From contig NZ_CP040272.1 of the NCBI RefSeq assembly GCF_013393905.1, positions 4,274,001 to 4,338,000 on the forward strand: a DNA stretch of 64,000 nucleotides, in the 5' to 3' direction. The notes below the pieces were generated by a model that saw only the letters and a list, made by a program, of their open reading frames with translations, was not told the DNA's origin and searched no databases. Positions 24,544 to 32,665 of the stretch are shown piece by piece. A program made the translations under genes and the position numbers. Each line of letters begins with the position of its first letter. The first letter of the stretch is position 1. The DNA is from Nostoc sp. C052 (GTDB lineage Bacteria > Cyanobacteriota > Cyanobacteriia > Cyanobacteriales > Nostocaceae).

Positions 24544-25731
24544 ATGGTAGTTCTGCGATATTTGATTATTATCCTTGCCTACATCGGCTTAGGACTAGGG
24601 TACTTACCCGGACTGCGGATGAATCGGGCAACGATCGCCATTGTTGGTGCTGCCTTTTTGATGGCATTGGGAGTATTAGATTTACCTGCGGCGTGGGGCG
24701 CAATTGACTACAAAACCCTAATTTTCCTGTTTGGCATGATGGTAATCAGCGCCAATCTCGCCGCTTCGGGATTTTTCCAGCTTGCCCTCGATTATACAAT
24801 TCGTCGCATCCACAGCCCATTTGGGTTACTGGTGGTGTTAACTTTTGGCAGTGGCATTCTCTCGGCACTTTTTCTCAATGATACAATTGCTCTAATTTTG
24901 ACACCTTTGGTAGTTGGTGTTACCCAGTTACTCAAGCTTAAACCTATTCCCTATTTGCTGGCGCTGGCAGGTGCAACTAATCTCGGTTCCGTTGCCACCT
25001 TGAGCGGTAATCCTCAGAATATTCTGATCGGTTCTTTCTCTGGCATTAGTTATTTAGACTTTGCCAAAGCCTTAACGCCACTTGCTTTGATATGTTTGGC
25101 AATTCAGGTAGCTTTGCTGTGGTGGTTATATCCAGAAGTGCGATCGCTTCGCCCTTACTTAAAAGTCAAACCACCTAGTTACCACATCTTCAAGCCACTG
25201 TTAGTTAAAAGTCTATTAATTACCACCGGATTATTAGTGGCATTTTTAATTGGAATTCCCACTGCTGAAGTTACCTTAATTGCTGCCGCACTATTACTGG
25301 TAACGCGTCGCCTCAAACCTGAGCGAATTTTACAAAAGGTAGATTGGGATTTGCTGTTAATGTTTTGTGGATTATTTATCCTTACTGAGGGTGTGCAAAA
25401 ACTTGGTTCCTTGGGATGGCTTTCTCGTTTTGTTCACGATCCCTTGAGCATTTTGGGGATCACGGCGTTGCTATCAAATCTAGTGTCAAATGTGCCGGCT
25501 ATTCTGCTACTACATCACCTAATTCCCCATCCCGACACGCGCACTTGGTTACTACTAGCGGCGGTTTCAACACTGGCAGGAAATCTTACCCTGTTGGGTT
25601 CGGTGGCAAACTTGATTGTGGCGGAGGCTGTTGCCAAACAGGGATATCGGCTCACTTTTGGAGAACATTTTCGATTTGGGCTACCGCTAACTGTTATTAC
25701 TTTGGTGCTTACCTATTTTTGGATTTATTAA
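24544..25731 (+). CDS. SLC13/ArsB-like anion transporter
   Basis: 395 residues, about 10-11 membrane segments. The family marks are LIFLFGMMVISANLAASGFF, FLNDTIALILTPLVVGVTQL (the NDT motif), GATNLGSVATLSGNPQNILI (the SNPxx-type GNPQN ion-binding loop) and, in the second half, LLSNLVSNVPAILLLHHLIP plus LTLLGSVANLIVAE. The two NxP/GNPQN-type loops are those of ion-transporter superfamily carriers for dicarboxylates, sulfate or arsenite. It is cotranscribed with the MFS gene (2-base gap) from the sigma-54-type promoter. Its 3' end overlaps the convergent rpoN stop by 23 bases. The transported anion is unknown. Confidence 0.87.
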   Translation: MVVLRYLIIILAYIGLGLGYLPGLRMNRATIAIVGAAFLMALGVLDLPAAWGAIDYKTLIFLFGMMVISANLAASGFFQLALDYTIRRIHSPFGLLVVLTFGSGILSALFLNDTIALILTPLVVGVTQLLKLKPIPYLLALAGATNLGSVATLSGNPQNILIGSFSGISYLDFAKALTPLALICLAIQVALLWWLYPEVRSLRPYLKVKPPSYHIFKPLLVKSLLITTGLLVAFLIGIPTAEVTLIAAALLLVTRRLKPERILQKVDWDLLLMFCGLFILTEGVQKLGSLGWLSRFVHDPLSILGITALLSNLVSNVPAILLLHHLIPHPDTRTWLLLAAVSTLAGNLTLLGSVANLIVAEAVAKQGYRLTFGEHFRFGLPLTVITLVLTYFWIY

Positions 25732-27073
25732 GTTTACGTGCGTGAGAAGATGCGATTCCTGCCAGTTTTCGGTATTTAACTACAGTCCGTCGAGCGATCG
25801 CTATTCCAAATTGTAGCTTTAATAGTTGGGCAAGTTGTTCGTCGCTGTAGGGTTGATTTGGCGGTTCTTGTTGAATTAGTTGAATAATCAATTGTTGAAT
25901 TTGTATCGGTGTGCGTCCACCAACGCCAACAGAAGTACAGAAGGACTGCAAAGGCACAATTTGATTTTTCCCGCCGCTAATTAGCAAATAGCGATCGCGC
26001 ACAATGCGGCTGATGGTAGCATTGGAAAGTCCGACTGATTGAGCAATTAGCTGTTGGGGCGTTGGTACTAAATCTAAACTGTCTTTACTTGTGAGAAAGG
26101 CTTGCTGGCGATTAACCAAAAATTGCCCGACTTTAAGTAAATTTTCCTGCCACTGGTTTAGTGCGGACAATAAATTTCGTGCTTGTTGCAGCAGGGTTTC
26201 TTGCATCTTCTGGTTTGATTCGGCTAGCATTGCGATCGCTTCTTCATCCAAACAAAACTCTTGACTCACTTCAGAAGTTAAAGAAACCTGCCACCCCTTG
26301 GCATTGAGTTCGGCTTGTAAATCTGGGGTGGCGATCGCTACTGGCTGATAATTAAAGTTCCTTCCTGGACGAGGTTCTAGAGTCTGAATTTCTTGAATTG
26401 CTGCTTTCAAAGTTTGCAGATTAAGCGATGATTCGATTACGGCAACCCTTTCTGTATGTAATTGCAACTTCTCCAACAACAATTGTTGATGTTCCTGGAT
26501 CTCAGTTGAATTACCAATACAATCTGCAATATCTGCTAAGTAATCTTGCACCAGTAAAGCAGCCAAACTATTCGGACGATCTTGAAGCTGTAATTGCAGA
26601 CATTCTTGGAGCGATCGCGCCCCAATCCCTGGTGGATCGAGGCTTTGTAAATGTGACACAACCGCTTCTAACTCCCTGGCGTTCCAACCGCTTCCTGTTG
26701 CCCAGATTTGGGGCGATTCTTCTAGATAGCCGGAGGGTGAAAGCCACTGCATGAGGTGTAATATTGCATCTTGCTGTTTGAGTGGCAAATCTAAAGCGGC
26801 AATTTGCCCACGCAGATGTTCTTGTAAGCTTGTTTCCATTGCCACTGGACTATACCAATTTGGTAAAATGTCTCCTAGCAATGCTTCCCGATGATTAGGG
26901 CTGCGATGCAGTAAAAATGGATTGTGTTTGGCTTCTGCTTGCAAATGTTCTCGAACTCGCTGATGATTCCAAGGTAAAAGTTGCACTAACTGGCGCAGCA
27001 TTGGATAAAGAACTGCTTGCGTCTCTAAACGGGTTTCTACAGCAAGAGTTGAAGTTAATGCAGGTGTATCCAT
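25709..27073 (-). CDS. rpoN: RNA polymerase sigma-54 factor RpoN
   Basis: 454 residues with the full sigma-54 layout. Region I (residues about 10-55) reads ETQAVLYPMLRQLVQLLPWN then VREHLQAEAKHNPFLL. A short linker follows, then the core-binding region with LSPSGYLEESPQIW and LQSLDPPGIGARSLQECLQL (the canonical DPPGxGARxLxECL). The DNA-binding part has the helix-turn-helix PQQLIAQSVGLSNATISRIV with KNQIVPLQSF, and ends in the RpoN box IAIARRTVVKYRKLAGI (consensus ARRTVAKYR). No frameshift is seen. Cyanobacteria are generally described as lacking sigma-54, so a complete copy with HIP1 sites (GCGATCGC) in the gene is notable. It is probably resident rather than contamination. It lies beside its likely activator and two target promoters. 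Confidence 0.95.
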   Translation of the reverse strand: MDTPALTSTLAVETRLETQAVLYPMLRQLVQLLPWNHQRVREHLQAEAKHNPFLLHRSPNHREALLGDILPNWYSPVAMETSLQEHLRGQIAALDLPLKQQDAILHLMQWLSPSGYLEESPQIWATGSGWNARELEAVVSHLQSLDPPGIGARSLQECLQLQLQDRPNSLAALLVQDYLADIADCIGNSTEIQEHQQLLLEKLQLHTERVAVIESSLNLQTLKAAIQEIQTLEPRPGRNFNYQPVAIATPDLQAELNAKGWQVSLTSEVSQEFCLDEEAIAMLAESNQKMQETLLQQARNLLSALNQWQENLLKVGQFLVNRQQAFLTSKDSLDLVPTPQQLIAQSVGLSNATISRIVRDRYLLISGGKNQIVPLQSFCTSVGVGGRTPIQIQQLIIQLIQQEPPNQPYSDEQLAQLLKLQFGIAIARRTVVKYRKLAGIASSHARKLNKSKNR

Positions 27074-27120
27074 ATCTATTAGACATCTCCAGAAATTAAA
27101 GATGCGTTACCCAGAACCCT

Positions 27121-27151
27121 TGTAGAGACGTAGCACTGCTACGTCTCTACA
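27121..27151. repeat. Perfect 15-bp hairpin between rpoN and the SDR gene
   Basis: TGTAGAGACGTAGCA (27121-27135) and its exact complement (27137-27151) have a one-base centre, followed on the plus strand by ATTATTTTT. It may terminate or insulate transcription from the SDR gene, or be a dispersed GAGACG-type repeat. Confidence 0.65.
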
Positions 27152-27225
27152 TTATTTTTCACCAGATGTCTATTAGTGAGAGGTTAAGTCCCTAATCCCC
27201 ATTCCCTTTTTCAATGCCATTAAAG

Positions 27226-27981
27226 CTAGCGGAGTCCACCCGCGATGTACAGTGTTTCGCCAGTAATCCAGGCGGAATCGGAGGACGCAAGAAAAACAAC
27301 AGCAGGTGCAATGTCTTGCGGTTGTCCAATGCGACCAAGTGGGGTTTGTGCTTCAATCTGTTGGCGGCCTTGACTGTCGGCTGTGGATATTCCTGCTGTG
27401 TGCGTACCCTCCGTTTCCACCATGCCAGGATTGATGCAATTGACGCGGATGTGATGCGAACCCAATTCCTTGGCCAGGGACTTTGTTATAGCATCGACAG
27501 CAGCTTTAGTACCGCTGTAGACTGAGGCATTTGCAGGCGTGAGGGTACTAACAATCGAACTGATGTTAATAATGCTGCCACCCTCTGAACCGAAGTGCTT
27601 GACGGCTTGTTGTGAGGTGAGAATTAATCCCAGCACATTGAGATCAAAGTGCTTGTGGAAGTGTTCTTCGGTGATGCTTTCGAGCGGGGAAAACTCGTAA
27701 ATGCCAGCATTATTGACCAAGATATCGAGCTTGCCGAATGTCTCCTGCGTCTTTGCAAACAGACGTTCGATTTCTGTCCTTTGGCTAACATTTGCTTGTA
27801 CTGCGATCGCCTTACCGCCATCACTGAGAATCTTGTCAACCAAGCGATCTGCTCCCTCTTTACTAGAGGCGTAGTTGACAACAACGGCTGCACCTTCAGC
27901 TGCCAGATTCAAGGCGATCGCAGCACCAATTCCTTTGGAGGCACCTGTGACAATTGCGACTTTTCCTTCTAGTTTTTTCAT
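27226..27981 (-). CDS. Short-chain dehydrogenase/reductase (SDR), 3-oxoacyl-ACP reductase-like
   Basis: 251 residues from ATG 27981, preceded by AGGAAACTC; an upstream in-frame start would add 22 residues without homology. Classical SDR: cofactor loop IVTGASKGIGAAIALNLAAE, LDILVNNAGIYEFSPLESIT, catalytic Ser in IINISSIVS and YSGTKAAVDAITKSLAKELG (Tyr, Lys), and the C-terminal WITGETLYIAGGLR. It uses NAD(P)H to reduce a carbonyl group; the natural substrate is unknown. It lies between rpoN and the two-component operon on the same strand, but is separated from rpoN by a hairpin and 150 bases. Whether it belongs to the sigma-54 locus by function is open. Confidence 0.92.
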   Translation of the reverse strand: MKKLEGKVAIVTGASKGIGAAIALNLAAEGAAVVVNYASSKEGADRLVDKILSDGGKAIAVQANVSQRTEIERLFAKTQETFGKLDILVNNAGIYEFSPLESITEEHFHKHFDLNVLGLILTSQQAVKHFGSEGGSIINISSIVSTLTPANASVYSGTKAAVDAITKSLAKELGSHHIRVNCINPGMVETEGTHTAGISTADSQGRQQIEAQTPLGRIGQPQDIAPAVVFLASSDSAWITGETLYIAGGLR

Positions 27982-28338
27982 GGTTATGAGTTTCCTATGA
28001 TTGTTGAATTTGAAAAGCCATCCGTGGGCATCATCTCGAATGAGCAAAGATGTTGATGCGATCGCAACAACATCTTCAATTAAGCTAGTCCCAATGAAAC
28101 GAGTTTCAAAAGCCTTGAATAAAAGAATGACTGGGAACTGGTATTTTTACTCAGCATGGGCTAAATCTTTAAGACTTATTTGAGTATTTTAACTGATTGA
28201 CAAAAGACATTCGATTTTAGATTTATAGCAACGGACTAGGAGGTTAGGACATTAACTGGTGATAAAACTTATATACAAACAGACTTTCAACCCAGTCTCC
28301 AGTCCCCAGTTCCCTGCTATATCAGAAATGATTTATAC
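27982..28338. other. Spacer between SDR gene and the activator gene
   Basis: No gene is seen. It should hold the SDR promoter. A pyrimidine-rich heptamer-like stretch CCCAGTCTCCAGTCCCCAGT near 28292 belongs to the short tandem repeats found throughout the window. No sequence downstream of the activator's stop encodes a helix-turn-helix in any frame, so its missing DNA-binding domain was not simply split off. Confidence 0.5.
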
Positions 28339-29505
28339 TTAATCCTTCTGGCTAAAGACAAGATGTTCTGGCAAGATTGTGCGTCCACCGGAAAGGATCG
28401 CTGCTCGTTCTAAGGCGTTCTGCAACTCCCGCACATTACCAGGAAAAGCATAATCCCTCAGCTTTTTCATCGCCGACTCAGCCAGCGCCAACCGTTTGAA
28501 TCCCCGTCGCAAAGCAGTGGTACTGAGAAAATGTTGGGTAAGTTGTTCTAAATCTTCTGGGCGATCGCGCAAGGGTGGTAACTCCAACCGCACGACGTTT
28601 AGACGATAAAAAAGGTCTTCCCGAAACTGGTTTTGCCGCACCATCAGCTCTAAATTGCGATTGGTTGCGGCAATAATCCGCACGTTGACTGTGTGTGTCT
28701 GATTGCTCCCCAGACGTTCAAAGGAACAATCTTGTAACACCCGCAGGAGTTTACCTTGAATAGTTAAACTAAGTTCGCCAATTTCATCTAAAAAAATTGT
28801 GCCGCTATTTGCTTGCTCAAACCGTCCAATTCGCAGGTGATTTGCGCCGGTAAATGCTCCTTTTTCGTGTCCAAATAATTCTGCTTCTAATAAATGTTCT
28901 GGTAATGCAGCACAGTTAACTTTCACTAATGGCGCTTTGCTGCGGGGACTGGCTGCATGAAGTGTGGAAGCAACCAATTCTTTACCAGTGCCAGATTCTC
29001 CAGTAATGAGAACGATTGTATCAGTGGGGGCAAGACGACCAATGAGCTTGAAGACTGATTGCATCGGTTGCGATCGCCCTAATAATTCCTCCTGTCCTCC
29101 TTGCAAGGTAGACTCACCAACCTGATACAATGGCTCTTGATGATGGGCTAATGCTTTTGTCGTTAAATTTACCAGTTCGTCTAAATCAAATGGTTTAGTC
29201 AAGTAATCGTAAGCGCCTAACTGCATAGCTTCGATTGCCGTGCGACTGGTTCCATAGGCTGTCATCACAATCACAGGCAACTCAAACCGCTTTTGCTCTA
29301 ATTGCTTTAACACAGTCATCCCTTGAGTTTTGGGCATTTTCAAATCGAGAAATACTAAATCCAGATGAGTTTCAGGGTTTTGTAACAGCTTTAATCCCTG
29401 TTCTCCGTCAGCTGCTTCTAGCACCTCATGCCCTTCACTGTGCAAAATTTGGGCGATCGCCTGTCGCAATGCTTTTTCATCATCAATAACTAAAATTTTT
29501 GCCAT
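28339..29505 (-). CDS. NtrC-family sigma-54 activator (REC-AAA+) without DNA-binding domain
   Basis: 388 residues. A receiver domain (1-120) has D8, D9, phosphoacceptor D54 (VFLDLKMP) and K104. The sigma-54 activator AAA+ domain (about 141-385) has Walker A GESGTGKE (169-176), the sigma-54-contacting loop GAFTGA (216-221), Walker B TIFLDE (236-241), RIIAATNRNL and DYAFPGNVRELQNALERA. NtrC-type proteins usually run to 450-480 residues and end in a Fis-type helix-turn-helix. This one stops 16 residues after the GNVREL helix at SQKD, so it lacks a DNA-binding domain. Such activators (for example FlgR of Helicobacter) work from solution. It overlaps the kinase gene by 16 bases, the kinase being first in the operon. 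It should activate rpoN-dependent promoters nearby. Confidence 0.94.
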   Translation of the reverse strand: MAKILVIDDEKALRQAIAQILHSEGHEVLEAADGEQGLKLLQNPETHLDLVFLDLKMPKTQGMTVLKQLEQKRFELPVIVMTAYGTSRTAIEAMQLGAYDYLTKPFDLDELVNLTTKALAHHQEPLYQVGESTLQGGQEELLGRSQPMQSVFKLIGRLAPTDTIVLITGESGTGKELVASTLHAASPRSKAPLVKVNCAALPEHLLEAELFGHEKGAFTGANHLRIGRFEQANSGTIFLDEIGELSLTIQGKLLRVLQDCSFERLGSNQTHTVNVRIIAATNRNLELMVRQNQFREDLFYRLNVVRLELPPLRDRPEDLEQLTQHFLSTTALRRGFKRLALAESAMKKLRDYAFPGNVRELQNALERAAILSGGRTILPEHLVFSQKD

Positions 29506-30974
29506 TTCGCCTCATCTTTATTGTTGACAGGTAAGTAAATGCTAAAGCGAGTACACCCCGGTTCAGATTGCACATCGATATAACCTTGATTGCGTGTCAC
29601 AATTTCGTGGCTAATGGCTAACCCTAGTCCTGTTCCTTCTGGCTTGGTAGAATAAAACGGCACAAAAATTTTCTCTTGAGCCTCAGCAGATAAACCCTTT
29701 CCCCGATCCTCCACCCAAGCCAGCAAAAAGGAATTATCCTTTTCTCCATTCTCGATCTGCTCAACTCCAACTTTCACCTGTTCACCTTCAGGACTGGCTT
29801 GAATTGCATTCAAAATCAAATTCACAAATACCTGTCCCAGTTCGTGACGACAAAGGAGCATTTGCGGTAAGGATGGGGTGGGAGGCAAATAAAGCAAATC
29901 AACGCCGCATTCTTCAGCTTTTAAGCGGAGTAACGCAATTGATTCTTGAGCGATCGCCTCTAAAGAAGTTACTGTAGGAATTTCCTGTTGATTATGGTCA
30001 AAATATAAAAGTCTTTGCACCAGATGTTCCAAACGCTCCACCTGTTCGAGCAAACTGGCAATCGGCAGATGGTTAATCGCCTGTTTTTGTAGTTGGCGTT
30101 CTGTATATTGCAAATTTAGCCGCATACTGGCGAGGGGATTACGAACTTCATGAGCAACACCTGCTACCAGTTGTCCTAATGAAGCCAATTTTTCTACTCG
30201 CCGCAAGCGTTGTTCCAAATCTTGACGGCGTAACTGCATTGTATTAATTGCACTTCCTAAAATTCCCATCTCAGCAGGTAAAGACGGTATCTGTTCTGCC
30301 GGATTTGTTGCCATCGCCTTGAGACTCTGCTGTAGTTTCTGCACGCCCCACTGGAGTTGCATGGCAATGGCAAATGTCCAGATACCGACAATTAAAATCC
30401 CCAATACGATCAACCCACTGAGAATTTTTTGCCCCCCATCCTCTGTACGTGGCATCCGTTTCATAGTCCACACCGATCCCCAAAGGGGTAATGGATCTAC
30501 TCGCAGTACCAAAATATCGAGCTTTGGACGCAGTACAAGTTCTTGGGGTAAACCCTGACTAGTTGCCTGTCGTGCCAATTGTAAAATTAAGTCCTGTTCA
30601 CTGGGGGGAATGTCTGTTTTTGGCACTGGCCCGCCATGAGTCGGGAAAGCGTATCCCAGCAGGCGATCGCGCTGTAGGAGATAAAAACCCCCTTCGACAC
30701 GGGGAAAATTTACTAAAGCGTCTGTTGATAAATCTTGTAACGACTTATTTAAGCGATCGTCAGGGATTTCTGTATGATTGAGCCGAGATTCCCAGAACAA
30801 TTTGATGAGGCGTGTATTAGCACTTGCCAATTCACCCTGATTACGGGAAATTACCGTCCCTTCCAAGCTTTCAAATAGTTGTATAACTAGCCATAGCGCT
30901 AATCCACTCAGGCTCAGAAACAGAACTGTCAAAATTGTAAGTTGTTGCCGCAGAGTCCAGCGTCGCAAGCGCAT
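29490..30974 (-). CDS. Membrane sensor histidine kinase of the sigma-54 locus
   Basis: 494 residues. Membrane segment 1 is about residues 12-33 (LTILTVLFLSLSGLALWLVI). A periplasmic sensor of about 150 residues follows (TRLIKLFWESRLNHTEIPDD, VEGGFYLLQRDRLLGYAFPT), then segment 2 about 184-206 (GLIVLGILIVGIWTFAIAM), a HAMP-like linker, HisKA with LVAGVAHEVRNPLASMRLNL (the phosphorylated His in AHEVRNP), and a HATPase domain with VFVNLILNAIQASPEGEQV, WVEDRGKGLS, FVPFYSTKPEGTGLGLAISH. The NtrB/AtoS-type HEVRNPL box fits kinases of sigma-54 activators. It is first in an operon with the activator (16-base overlap) and divergent from the membrane-protein gene at 31105. The ligand is unknown. Confidence 0.93.
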   Translation of the reverse strand: MRLRRWTLRQQLTILTVLFLSLSGLALWLVIQLFESLEGTVISRNQGELASANTRLIKLFWESRLNHTEIPDDRLNKSLQDLSTDALVNFPRVEGGFYLLQRDRLLGYAFPTHGGPVPKTDIPPSEQDLILQLARQATSQGLPQELVLRPKLDILVLRVDPLPLWGSVWTMKRMPRTEDGGQKILSGLIVLGILIVGIWTFAIAMQLQWGVQKLQQSLKAMATNPAEQIPSLPAEMGILGSAINTMQLRRQDLEQRLRRVEKLASLGQLVAGVAHEVRNPLASMRLNLQYTERQLQKQAINHLPIASLLEQVERLEHLVQRLLYFDHNQQEIPTVTSLEAIAQESIALLRLKAEECGVDLLYLPPTPSLPQMLLCRHELGQVFVNLILNAIQASPEGEQVKVGVEQIENGEKDNSFLLAWVEDRGKGLSAEAQEKIFVPFYSTKPEGTGLGLAISHEIVTRNQGYIDVQSEPGCTRFSIYLPVNNKDEAKWQKF

Positions 30975-31056
30975 AAGACGTTGATTTTTAATTGTTAATT
31001 TTTAATTTTTAATTGTTAATATCTTCCTCAATTTGCTTTGACTTCACCTATATCTT

Positions 31057-31072
31057 TGGCACTATTTTTGCA
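31057..31072 (+). promoter_or_regulatory. Sigma-54 (-24/-12) promoter for the membrane protein gene at 31105
   Basis: TGGCACTATTTTTGCA matches the sigma-54 consensus, with GG at 31058-31059 and GC at 31070-31071 exactly ten bases apart. Predicted transcription start is about 31083, giving leaders of about 22 bases to ATG 31105 or 70 bases to ATG 31153. It is nearly identical to the promoter at 23193. Confidence 0.82.
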
Positions 31073-31104
31073 CTATCGTAATTTGCCCACACGAACTTTT
31101 GGTG

Positions 31105-31806
31105 ATGCACTCTTACCAGCAGTACTCAATTTATCAGACAGTAAACAGTAATATGAAGGACTCTCACGATCGCATTACGAACCAAACAGCTACAGAACTA
31201 TTTGCCTTAGCAGCACAACTCCAAGGGCAAAAATCCCATGACTACGCACCTTCAGAACTGGTTCAAGCTGCTACAGAGGCGGGCATTTCTCCAGACAATC
31301 TTCAGGAGGCATTACAACTTATGCGGATCAAACAGACTCGCCGCCGCAACTTACGGTTGATTTTGAGCAGTGGAGTCGCCGGAGTTGCGATCGCTTGTGC
31401 TGGTGTTTGGGCTTATTTTACCCTCAACCAGCAGTCAGCGATGAGAGGACAGATATTGCCTGGGGCGATCGCTAATTTAGAAAGTCCGGTTGTTCCTAAT
31501 GCGCCTGCAACTGATGGCTACGCTGTAACCTACACTGGCATAGTGCAACAATATTTACTTAATCCCGAAGGCAGAGTAGATGGTTTACTACTCAAAAATG
31601 GACTTCAGGTAAAATTTCCGCCTCATGTCGGCGAACAACTAGTCATTATGATTCAAGGAAACGACAAAGTTCAAGTTCAAGGTTTTGGTAGCCGCAACAG
31701 CTATGGACAAGTCATCGAAGCAACGCAATTAACCATAAATGGACAGAATGTAGCGTTGACGCCGCCTGTCGTAAGCATCGCTCCACTACTTCCTAAAAAA
31801 CCTTAG
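31105..31806 (+). CDS. Membrane-anchored protein with a C-terminal OB-like beta domain, sigma-54 target
   Basis: 233 residues from ATG 31105; TTG 31099 and GTG 31102 just before, and ATG 31153, are alternatives, with no clear Shine-Dalgarno to decide. The N-terminal 75 residues are cytoplasmic and helical (ATELFALAAQLQGQKSHDYA, AATEAGISPDNLQEALQLMR). One membrane segment follows (about residues 88-107, ILSSGVAGVAIACAGVWAYF). After a Pro-rich linker comes a small beta domain (VTYTGIVQQYLLNPEGRVDG, LLLKNGLQVKFPPHVGEQLV, NDKVQVQGFGSRNSYGQVIE) that looks like a five-stranded OB or BOF-like fold facing the periplasm. I cannot name a family. It is driven by a -24/-12 promoter and divergent from the kinase operon, so it is probably an output or accessory sensor of the system. 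Confidence 0.75.
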   Translation: MHSYQQYSIYQTVNSNMKDSHDRITNQTATELFALAAQLQGQKSHDYAPSELVQAATEAGISPDNLQEALQLMRIKQTRRRNLRLILSSGVAGVAIACAGVWAYFTLNQQSAMRGQILPGAIANLESPVVPNAPATDGYAVTYTGIVQQYLLNPEGRVDGLLLKNGLQVKFPPHVGEQLVIMIQGNDKVQVQGFGSRNSYGQVIEATQLTINGQNVALTPPVVSIAPLLPKKP

Positions 31807-31868
31807 TTAGTCCCCAACTCCCAGATTAAGATGGAATTTTAAGGCTTAATGACAAAAGGCGATCGCTC

Positions 31869-32630
31869 ATGACTACTGAAAATAATCCAGCAGCGATATT
31901 GCAACCTACAGCCGTTGTGGATTGGGAACCTCCCATGCCACCTACAGATTTAATATTTGATGATGGTGAACCCTTGGAATCTAATCGCCACCGGATTGCT
32001 ATGAATGTCCTCATTCGGTCATTGCAGCAGGCTTGGAATGATCGCAATGATTATTTTACTGGGGGAAATATGTTTATTTACTACAGCAGTACCCAAGTTC
32101 GTAACCGTGACTTTCGCGGGCCAGATTTTTTTGCGGTGCTGAATGTTGACGGTAATAATTCCAGACAAGGTTGGGTAGTGTGGGAAGAAAATGGGCGTTA
32201 TCCCGACGTAATTGTGGAATTAATGTCACCATCAACCGCAGCAATAGACAAAAGCATTAAGAAAAATCTTTACGAACAAACTTTTCATACCTCAGATTAT
32301 TTTGTCTATGATCCCTTTGATCCTAATTCTTTGCAGGGATGGCATTTAGATGATAATCAACAATACCAGCCTTTGACTTCAAATGAGCGCAATTGGCTAT
32401 GGTGTAGACGTTTAAATTTCTGGTTAGGAACTTGGGAAGGAACCATAGACAGAGAAACGGCGATCTGGTTGCGATTTTATGATGTAGCAGGCAATTTAGT
32501 TCTATTACCAGAAGAAGCTGCAAAAGCACGAGAGGAAGAAGCGAAAGCACGCGAGGAAGAAACAAAAGCAAGAGCCGAACGTTTAGCGGCTAAATTAAGA
32601 GAATTGGGTGAGAATCCAGATTTGTTGTGA
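31869..32630 (+). CDS. Uma2 family endonuclease-like protein with C-terminal coiled coil
   Basis: 253 residues. The subgroup opening WEPPMPPTDLIFDDGEPLES is followed by HRIAMNVLIRSLQQAWNDRN, FTGGNMFIYYSSTQVRNRDF, GPDFFAVLNVDG and the catalytic-site strand YPDVIVELMSPSTAAIDKSI (PD-(D/E)XK fold). The end is a charged coiled coil with repeats of AKAREEE, KAREEET and KARAERL and the common tail LRELGENPDLL. Intact, unlike the remnant at 19023. It is 62 bases after the sigma-54-driven membrane protein gene and has its own start with a HIP1 sequence upstream, so transcription with that gene is possible by readthrough. The role of the family is unknown. Confidence 0.88.
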   Translation: MTTENNPAAILQPTAVVDWEPPMPPTDLIFDDGEPLESNRHRIAMNVLIRSLQQAWNDRNDYFTGGNMFIYYSSTQVRNRDFRGPDFFAVLNVDGNNSRQGWVVWEENGRYPDVIVELMSPSTAAIDKSIKKNLYEQTFHTSDYFVYDPFDPNSLQGWHLDDNQQYQPLTSNERNWLWCRRLNFWLGTWEGTIDRETAIWLRFYDVAGNLVLLPEEAAKAREEEAKAREEETKARAERLAAKLRELGENPDLL

Positions 32631-32665
32631 AATTATAAAATCCCCAATCTTCAAGAGGAAAATCA

